This document shows, piece by piece, positions 7,297 through 12,558 of a stretch of 15,108 bases of DNA (position 1 is its first letter; each line of letters opens with the position of its first letter). The DNA is from JBCCRH01 sp039208045. Its GTDB lineage: Bacteria; Bacteroidota; Bacteroidia; Chitinophagales; Saprospiraceae. A program made the position numbers and the translations under genes. The stretch covers positions 1-15,108 of the forward strand of contig JBCCRH010000098.1 in assembly GCA_039208045.1 (NCBI GenBank), written 5' to 3'. The notes under the pieces were generated by a model. It was not told the DNA's origin, ran no database searches, and saw only the letters and a program-made list of their open reading frames with translations.

Positions 7297-7381
7297 CCAC
7301 GCGGATTACAAATCCACTGAGCGCGGGCCAAGCTTTAAAGAAAAAAGCCTAGCACGTGCTTAGCGGATTTGCAATCCGCTA
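7297..7381. repeat. REP-like cluster of short palindromes in the divergent intergenic region
   Basis: Three inverted repeats lie in about 85 bases of the 269-base gap between the divergent caspase-TIR and S8 protease genes. At 7361-7381 there is a perfect hairpin with 9-base arms (TAGCGGATT / AATCCGCTA) and a TGC loop. At 7301-7317 there is a related hairpin with 7-base arms (GCGGATT / AATCCAC, one mismatch) and an ACA loop. At 7351-7360 is the perfect 10-base palindrome AGCACGTGCT. The shared GCGGATT core in two copies suggests a dispersed REP-type intergenic element rather than an operator, although either is possible. The rest of the gap must hold both divergent promoters, but I see no convincing TAnnTTTG box on either strand. 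Confidence 0.6.
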
Positions 7382-7475
7382 TAGGGTATTAAATAAACTT
7401 TTGTTACACGGTAATAGGCCCCTGCTAAAAAATTGTATTTTAAGCTGTGCATAAGTCCAATTAAAACGAACTCGT

Positions 7476-9479
7476 ATGTCATCTACCAATTCGCTCTATC
7501 GGGGCGGCCACCAAATTACCATTGAAAGAGCAAGTGAATTTTTCACAGCTATCCTACCCGAAGCGCACCAGCGCGAAGCACTCCAGAAGCACCAAGCGGT
7601 GCATGAATTTAAGCGGGTTTTTCAGCATGTTTACAAGGTTCGTACCTACGATGATAAGCGTGATGAATTGATGGCGCAGATACGGACAAATGAGCAGGTA
7701 CCATGTATTTGCCATCATGCTTACCATCCTGCTGGTGATCACAATACTCGGTACTACCTTACTGATACCATTGTGGTGTGCTTTAAGGATGCTGTGAGTA
7801 CCAGAAATATTGAGCGGCTGTTGGCGGCGCATGGACTGGTATTGATTAAAAGCTTTAGCCAAAAGAATACCTACCTTTTGCGGGTGACAGCTTCAGCTGG
7901 CAAAAATCCGGTGAAAGTGTGTGCTGTAATGCACGAGCTACCAGAGCTGGTCTTTGCAGAACCTAACTTGGTGAATCGCTTTCAGCCGATGTATACGCCT
8001 AATGATACGCTTTTTTCGCAGCAATGGCACCTGGATAGTCGTGGGGGGATTGAGCTACTGAAGGCAGCCGACGTAGATGCACCAAAAGCTTGGGAGATTA
8101 GCAGGGGGGATCGAGAGATTATTGTAGCGGTACTGGATGATGGTTTTGATATTACCCATCCAGATTTGAGAGGGGATGGTAAGATTGTAGGGCCACGAGA
8201 TTTTGCCGATGACGACTTTTTCCCATTACCTGTGCGTACAGCAGAGAATTATCACGGAACGCCCTGCGCGGGAGTAGCCATAGCGGAGGAGAATGGTACG
8301 GGTGTTGTGGGGATGGCTCCGCGTTGCCGATTTATGCCTGTTCGGTTTAATCTTAATGCAGATGATAGCTTGCTGTACGATATTTTTGAATATGCAGGTC
8401 GTCAAGCAGATGTGCTATCATGTAGCTGGGGGCCAGTACCGGCGTTTGCGCCACTATCGAGCTTATTGTACCGACAGCTGAGCGAGCTGGCAGCTACAGG
8501 AGGCCCCAGGGGGAATGGAGCCATTATTTGTTTTGCCGCAGGCAACTATAATGCCCCGATTCAAGACTTGGAGAATACAAGATTCGAATGGCGCCATCCT
8601 CGCAGAGGTATTATAAATGCTACTGGCCCTATTATCAATGGCCATGCTGCGCACCCCGATGTGATTTGCGTGTCGGCATCTACCAGCCAAAACCGGAAGG
8701 CGGCGTATAGCAATTGGGGTAAAGAGATAACGGTAGCTGCACCCAGCAATAATTGGCATCCACTCGATCGTCAGGTGCGACTTCCAGGCCGTAGTATTTG
8801 GACGACGGATAATGAAGTGTACGGCTTGGGGTATGAGCCAGGGAGTCGCTACACAGGCAACTTTGGAGGAACTTCTAGTTCGGCGCCTTTGGTAGCGGGA
8901 ATTGCTGCTTTGATCCGATCTGTTTATCCTTCTTTTACTACCGCTCAAGTGCGGGATATTCTTATTGCTGGAACTGATAAAATTGAGGACGGCCAGGCTG
9001 ATCCCGTGCTCAATTTACGAAAAGGTAATTACGATGCCGCTGGCCATTCTGAGTGGTTTGGATATGGTAAGGTCAATGCGCACAAAGCCTTGGTAAAGGC
9101 TAAGCAACTACTGCTAGAAATGGGACAGACAGAAGAAGATACTCCTGCCACGATGGAGAGGGGAAGTATCAAAATGATTGCTGCTATGATCAATCCAAAA
9201 GGATCGGAGCGTGGGGCAGAGCAGGTATTGCTATTAAATATCAGCGATAAAGATGTACTTATGAATGAGTGGATACTGAAGGATAAGAATGATCGGAGGG
9301 ATCGATTTATTAATATCAACTTGGCGCCGGGCCAAATCTTGAATTATACCCTTACCAACCCTCGATTAAGCAACAATGGAGGGCAGTTGCGCTTAGAAAC
9401 GGGTGAGGGTTTCGTAGTAGACGAGGTCACCTACACCAAAGATGAGGCAAAGCGCGAAGGTTGGTGGGTGACTTTCTGA
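7476..9479 (+). CDS. Subtilisin-family (S8) serine protease with N-terminal prodomain and C-terminal lamin-tail-like domain
   Basis: This 667-residue protein has a complete S8 triad: D221 in IVAVLDDGFD, H260 in YHGTPCAGV and S467 in GGTSSSAPLVAG. The oxyanion Asn is N357 in FAAGN. Residues 94-165 resemble a fervidolysin-like or inhibitor I9-like propeptide (LTDTIVVCFKD ... VFAEPNLV), followed by NDTLFSQQWHL, the usual lead-in to the catalytic domain. The first 90 residues are extra and carry a Cys/His-rich patch (CICHHAYH, 77-84). Residues 575-660 look like a lamin-tail immunoglobulin-like fold (VLLLNISDKDV, NEWILKD, GFVVDEVTY). No signal peptide is visible at the N-terminus, so the enzyme may be cytoplasmic, which is unusual for this family. 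It is divergent from the caspase operon. Subtilases occur as effectors in bacterial conflict systems, but the link here rests on proximity alone. Confidence 0.9.
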   Translation: MSSTNSLYRGGHQITIERASEFFTAILPEAHQREALQKHQAVHEFKRVFQHVYKVRTYDDKRDELMAQIRTNEQVPCICHHAYHPAGDHNTRYYLTDTIVVCFKDAVSTRNIERLLAAHGLVLIKSFSQKNTYLLRVTASAGKNPVKVCAVMHELPELVFAEPNLVNRFQPMYTPNDTLFSQQWHLDSRGGIELLKAADVDAPKAWEISRGDREIIVAVLDDGFDITHPDLRGDGKIVGPRDFADDDFFPLPVRTAENYHGTPCAGVAIAEENGTGVVGMAPRCRFMPVRFNLNADDSLLYDIFEYAGRQADVLSCSWGPVPAFAPLSSLLYRQLSELAATGGPRGNGAIICFAAGNYNAPIQDLENTRFEWRHPRRGIINATGPIINGHAAHPDVICVSASTSQNRKAAYSNWGKEITVAAPSNNWHPLDRQVRLPGRSIWTTDNEVYGLGYEPGSRYTGNFGGTSSSAPLVAGIAALIRSVYPSFTTAQVRDILIAGTDKIEDGQADPVLNLRKGNYDAAGHSEWFGYGKVNAHKALVKAKQLLLEMGQTEEDTPATMERGSIKMIAAMINPKGSERGAEQVLLLNISDKDVLMNEWILKDKNDRRDRFININLAPGQILNYTLTNPRLSNNGGQLRLETGEGFVVDEVTYTKDEAKREGWWVTF

Positions 9480-9487
9480 ACAGGAAT

Positions 9488-9521
9488 CAAGTCCTCCCTT
9501 TCCGAGGAAAAGGAGGACTTG
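9488..9521. terminator. Shared hairpin terminator between convergent protease and cytochrome genes
   Basis: Perfect 10-base arms (CAAGTCCTCC / GGAGGACTTG) extend after one mismatch into TTTC/GAAA with a small loop. The hairpin starts 8 bases after the protease stop and ends 4 bases before the cytochrome stop. It lacks a strong T-tract on either side, so the bidirectional terminator call is inferred from position and symmetry. Confidence 0.7.
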
Positions 9522-9525
9522 ATGA

Positions 9526-10881
9526 TTACTGACAGCCTAAATCAGCACTAGACTGCGCATCTGCATTCGGAAAGCAAAGGCCCGTAGGCAGTGCAGCAGG
9601 TTCGTAGCGCGTTAGATTTGGGTCGCGCAAGCCTGTTTCCAGAAAAGCAGTAATTGCGTCTACTTCTGCATCGGATAATTCTAGGGGTTTAAATCCTTCT
9701 GCTAGCTGTGAAGCGGGTACATTTTCTTTAGCAGGAATAGCTGCATTCTTATACTCCACTACTTCTTTGATGGAGCGGAAGGTTCCTCCATGCCCTAAAA
9801 ACGGAGAGTCCGCTAAGTTGTAAAGTTGAGGTACTTTGAATTTGTAGTCGTCCTCTGGTCTACCAGTAAAACTTCCCCGTCCTCTGTGCTGAGGCGCGTC
9901 TGCTGGGGTCATGAAAGTAGGTTCTGGGTTATCCGAAAGGTCTCCCATTCCCAGTGCGTAATAATCCATGACGTTCAGGGCTGGCCCAGTGTGGCAATCC
10001 ACACAAGCCGCTTTTCCAAAAAATAGCATGGCTCCTTCTTTTTCTAGCTCGTTCATCGCTTGCATCTGACCGCGCAACCACTGCTGAAAGGGGGATTGGT
10101 TCGCTACGATAGTACGCTCGTAAGCGGCAATAGCTAAGCCTACCATTTCTGCGGAATAGCGGTTCGATTGGTCGATCTCTGGGAAAGCTGCATCAAACAT
10201 GGCTTTATATCCATAGTTGTTCAACATATTTTCGTCTAGTACCAGTCGGTGTACTTTTAGGCCGGCAATAGCTTGTGTTTCTACCCCTTGATAACCCAAA
10301 TAATTGGTGGCCAATGGGGTGCCTATTGTCCAAGCATAGTCGGTGCCCTTATTGACGGAAGTTCCTGCAAACTGCCCATTCCAAAGCATAGCTTCTTGGT
10401 AGGCTGTATTGAGGGCAGGAGGAGTTCGCATGGGCTGTACGTCCATCTCTTCTGGTAAGTAGTCTCCGTTAGCTTCCCGTCCTTCCCCGTTGATTCCAAA
10501 ACCCACTCCGCCTTCTCCGATTCCTTGGTGGCGCCCTGCCTGGAAGCCTGCCCCTGCAAAGTGGCAAGAAGCACAAGAATACTCACCCAATGACTGCGGC
10601 TTCATTGGATCAGTGGCAATACCGGTTTCGTGGAATAAGAGTTTACCCAGGGCCACCTTTTCTGTGGTAATGGGATTTCTTGGATCCTGTGGAATGTTGC
10701 TAAAATCTGTTTCGTCTGGGAGGAGGAAGAATGACTTGCCTTGGCCTTCGGAAGCTCTTGTGAGTAGCGCTTCCAAACTATCGTCTGTACCTGTAGCCAT
10801 TTGGGGACTGTCATCGTCTGGTTGGCAAGCTGAAAATAGGGCCATAAGGGCCGCCATGCCGTAAATTATTCTCTTTTTCAT
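9526..10881 (-). CDS. Di-haem cytochrome c peroxidase / MauG-family lipoprotein
   Basis: This 451-residue protein begins with a lipoprotein signal peptide: MKKRIIYGMAALMALFSAC, lipobox LFSAC with Cys19 as the acylation site, then acidic QPDDDSP. Two c-type haem attachment motifs are present, CASCH (103-107) and CVDCH (293-297), in the spacing of bacterial di-haem cytochrome c peroxidases. Other family features are the RTPPALN segment (152-158) and the KFKVPQLYNLADSPFLGHGGTF stretch near residues 347-368. The family reduces hydrogen peroxide with electrons from small cytochromes, or oxidises protein or other substrates (MauG type). The two cannot be told apart here. It should be exported and membrane-anchored, facing the periplasm. 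The gene is monocistronic by context: rplT upstream ends in its own terminator. C436 and C450 near the C-terminus are not in haem motifs and might form a disulfide. Confidence 0.9.
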   Translation of the reverse strand: MKKRIIYGMAALMALFSACQPDDDSPQMATGTDDSLEALLTRASEGQGKSFFLLPDETDFSNIPQDPRNPITTEKVALGKLLFHETGIATDPMKPQSLGEYSCASCHFAGAGFQAGRHQGIGEGGVGFGINGEGREANGDYLPEEMDVQPMRTPPALNTAYQEAMLWNGQFAGTSVNKGTDYAWTIGTPLATNYLGYQGVETQAIAGLKVHRLVLDENMLNNYGYKAMFDAAFPEIDQSNRYSAEMVGLAIAAYERTIVANQSPFQQWLRGQMQAMNELEKEGAMLFFGKAACVDCHTGPALNVMDYYALGMGDLSDNPEPTFMTPADAPQHRGRGSFTGRPEDDYKFKVPQLYNLADSPFLGHGGTFRSIKEVVEYKNAAIPAKENVPASQLAEGFKPLELSDAEVDAITAFLETGLRDPNLTRYEPAALPTGLCFPNADAQSSADLGCQ

Positions 10882-11023
10882 TGTTCAAAAAACTTGGATT
10901 GTAAATTTGTTTATAAAAAGTCGTCTAAGCGATAGTAGCTAATACGAGTGAAGGGGAGAGAGGTTGCGAAAAACGTATGCTTTTTTTTCTAATTACAATT
11001 GACTGACTGAAGGAGAGGCCAAT

Positions 11024-11064
11024 AAAAAAAAGGGCCTCCACCAATGCTATGGGGAAGCCCTTTT
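11024..11064 (-). terminator. Rho-independent terminator of infC-rpmI-rplT
   Basis: Read on the minus strand, AAAAGGGCTTCC pairs with GGAGGCCCTTTT (12 base pairs, one G-U), enclosing a loop with a further CCA/TGG pairing, and runs into eight consecutive T. It lies about 20 bases past the rplT stop. This is a textbook intrinsic terminator and isolates the ribosomal operon from the cytochrome gene. Confidence 0.9.
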
Positions 11065-11085
11065 AAGTATCTTATGAGTGGTAGT

Positions 11086-11433
11086 CTACTTGTCTACAGA
11101 GGCAACTACCGCTTTGAATGTCTCAGGATGATTCATGGCTAAATCAGCTAATACCTTTCTATTCAACTGAATATCTGCTTTTGATAAGCTGTGAATCAGC
11201 TTTGAATAAGTGGTGCCATTGAGGCGAGCAGCAGCGTTAATACGCGTGATCCACAATCTGCGGAATGCCCTCTTTTTGTTTTTTCTGTCGCGGTAGGCAT
11301 AAGTCAATCCTTTTTCTACAGCATTTTTAGCAACAGTCCAAACGTTTTTTCTTGCTCCAAAATAGCCTTTGGCCATTTTGAGAATCTTTTTGCGTCTTCT
11401 TCTAGACGCCACATGGTTTACTGAACGAGGCAT
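11086..11433 (-). CDS. rplT: 50S ribosomal protein L20 (bL20)
   Basis: This 115-residue basic protein has the full-length L20 pattern: MPRSVNHVASRRRRKKILK at the N-terminus, then GYFGARKNVW, AYRDRKNKKRAFRRLWITRINAA and LNGTTYSKLIHSL. L20 binds 23S rRNA early in large-subunit assembly and is a translational autoregulator of this operon in several bacteria. The order infC-rpmI-rplT is the conserved one. The start is the ATG at 11431-11433, giving the expected MPR N-terminus. The 82-base gap from rpmI contains a small hairpin (11456-11471). Confidence 0.97.
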   Translation of the reverse strand: MPRSVNHVASRRRRKKILKMAKGYFGARKNVWTVAKNAVEKGLTYAYRDRKNKKRAFRRLWITRINAAARLNGTTYSKLIHSLSKADIQLNRKVLADLAMNHPETFKAVVASVDK

Positions 11434-11455
11434 ATTTTTGTTTTTTAGTACAACG

Positions 11456-11471
11456 CAGAGGCTAACCTCTG
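11456..11471 (-). other. Small hairpin in the rpmI-rplT spacer
   Basis: On the minus strand, CAGAGG and CCTCTG are separated by TTAG, a six-pair GC-rich stem 22 bases upstream of the rplT start. An outer CGCAG/CTGCG pairing could compete with it. There is no T-tract, so it is not an intrinsic terminator. It may be an mRNA processing or L20-responsive structure, but that is a guess. Confidence 0.35.
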
Positions 11472-11515
11472 GTAGCTCTTTGGCCCTGCGCTCTCGTTAA
11501 AAAATAAGGAGTTAA

Positions 11516-11710
11516 TTACAAGCAAAGTAAATCTTTTACGCGACCCTCATTGTGTGGGTGTACCGTAGTACTATCACGTAGTCTCAACTTTCTTTTCTTA
11601 GTACGCTTGCGCATCAAGTGTGAAGTATTCGCTTGAAAACGCTTGATCTTACCAGAGCCAGTGCGCTTAAAACGCTTTTTCGCACTGGAATGGGTCTTCA
11701 TCTTTGGCAT
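11516..11710 (-). CDS. rpmI: 50S ribosomal protein L35 (bL35)
   Basis: This 64-residue, very basic protein begins MPKMKTHSSAKKRFKRTGSGKIKR, the characteristic L35 N-terminus, and contains HLMRKRTKKRKLRLRD. It is a component of the large ribosomal subunit. It lies between infC and rplT as usual, 79 bases after infC. A strong promoter-like motif sits just upstream, so rpmI-rplT can probably be transcribed independently of infC. Confidence 0.97.
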   Translation of the reverse strand: MPKMKTHSSAKKRFKRTGSGKIKRFQANTSHLMRKRTKKRKLRLRDSTTVHPHNEGRVKDLLCL

Positions 11711-11737
11711 CTGTTCTACATTTTTTTAAACGGACTG

Positions 11738-11765
11738 CAAAGATATAGAAAATTCGGAAAGCAAA
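11738..11765 (-). promoter_or_regulatory. Internal Bacteroidota-type promoter upstream of rpmI
   Basis: On the minus strand there is an exact TAnnTTTG box (TATCTTTG, 11738-11745) and a TTTG -33 element (11762-11765), separated by 16 bases. Bacteroidota housekeeping promoters have TTTG about 17-23 bases upstream of TAnnTTTG, so the spacing is at or just below the short end. Transcription would start near 11731, leaving a leader of about 20 bases before the rpmI ATG. Confidence 0.65.
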
Positions 11766-11789
11766 CGAATATTGGAACGGCTTAAATTA

Positions 11790-12383
11790 CTATTTCTTCT
11801 TCTTAACTTTCTTAGGAGATACGATTACAATCATTCTTCGTCCTTCCATTTTTGGAAGTGCTTCTGCTGCTCCGTAATCTTCTAGTTCTTTCAAAAAGCG
11901 GAGGAGCAAGAGTTGACCACGGTCCTTGAAGACAATAGTTCTACCTCGGAAGTGTACGTATGCCTTTACTTTTGCACCTTCTTCTAAGAAACCTTTGGCG
12001 TGACGTAGCTTAAATTCGAAGTCGTGGTCATCTGTATTGGGACCAAAACGAATTTCTTTTACTACTGTCTTGGATGCTTTAGCTTTGAGTTCCTTTTCCT
12101 TCTTCTTTTTTTCGTATAAAAACTTGTTGTAATCTATAATGCGAACGACAGGAGGCTTCGCGTTTGGTGAGATTTCTACAAGATCTAAGTCAAGCTGTCT
12201 TGCCCAATCTTTTACCCTGCGGGTAGGATATACACCCGACTCAATGGTTGAACCTACAGCTTGGCTTACTTTATCCAGATTTTCTCCAACTAGACGGACT
12301 TCTGGAATTCGGATTTGCTCGTTAACACGGAAATTAAATTTCGGTTCTTTTCTACCCCGGTTACGATTGTTGTGTCTTGCCAA
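11790..12383 (-). CDS. infC: Translation initiation factor IF-3, with a TTG start codon
   Basis: This 197-residue protein has both IF3 domains. The N-domain (about 15-85) includes IRIPEVRLVGEN and DLDLVEISPNAKPPVVRIIDYNKFLYE. The C-domain (about 95-190) includes VKEIRFGPNTDDHDFEFKLRHAKGFLEEGAKVKAYVHFRGR. A Lys-rich tail (KKVKKKK) follows. IF3 binds the 30S subunit and rejects non-canonical start codons. The chosen start at 12381-12383 reads TTG; no in-frame ATG lies between it and the upstream stop (TAA at 12396-12398), and the only other unusual candidate is ATA at 12393-12395. A non-AUG start fits the known IF3 autoregulation, where E. coli uses AUU. It is first gene of the infC-rpmI-rplT operon. 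Confidence 0.96.
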   Translation of the reverse strand: MARHNNRNRGRKEPKFNFRVNEQIRIPEVRLVGENLDKVSQAVGSTIESGVYPTRRVKDWARQLDLDLVEISPNAKPPVVRIIDYNKFLYEKKKKEKELKAKASKTVVKEIRFGPNTDDHDFEFKLRHAKGFLEEGAKVKAYVHFRGRTIVFKDRGQLLLLRFLKELEDYGAAEALPKMEGRRMIVIVSPKKVKKKK

Positions 12384-12503
12384 ATGAAAATATATTTAAT
12401 TATATAATGATTGTGTACTCAATATACGAAATTCAAAATTCAAAAAAAAAGTTCATTTTTTTGAGCTTTCTATGTAATTTCTATTAAAATAACTAGGTAC
12501 CAT
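12384..12503 (-). promoter_or_regulatory. AT-rich leader and presumed promoter region of infC
   Basis: This 120-base AT-rich stretch lies between the clpC terminator and the infC TTG start and must carry the infC promoter. The best -7 candidate on the minus strand is TATATTGA (12419-12426), a poor match to TAnnTTTG. A T-rich run with TTTG at 12441-12444 lies only 14 bases upstream. I see no Shine-Dalgarno sequence before the TTG and no long leader peptide or riboswitch. Confidence 0.35.
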
Positions 12504-12542
12504 AAAAAAAGTGCGTTCACCCGTAGGCAAACACACTTTTTT
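12504..12542 (-). terminator. Rho-independent terminator of clpC
   Basis: On the minus strand, AAAAAAGTGTGTTTGCC pairs with GGTGAACGCACTTTTTT (17 pairs with several G-U) around a TACG loop, and ends in seven T. It begins 16 bases past the clpC stop. The A-tract on the other side means it could also work on the opposite strand. It separates clpC from infC. Confidence 0.88.
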
Positions 12543-12558
12543 ATAGATGATAAGTATT

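Noticed and set aside
7297..7381. CRISPR array or attachment site in the palindromic intergenic region
   Set aside because: There are only two imperfect short repeats, not regularly spaced and with no unique spacers, no cas gene, and no integrase or tRNA nearby.
8463..8948. A 161-residue minus-strand open frame inside the protease gene
   Set aside because: It is opposite the S8 catalytic domain, is Arg/Ser/Ile-rich, and has no motif; a shadow ORF.
9488..9521. Insertion-sequence terminal inverted repeat
   Set aside because: The arms are adjacent and form a simple hairpin between two convergent stops, with no transposase in the window; a terminator explains it better.
10902..10909. TAAATTTG on the plus strand, an exact TAnnTTTG match
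   Set aside because: It points away from the cytochrome gene towards the rplT terminator, with no plus-strand gene downstream and no good -33 element.
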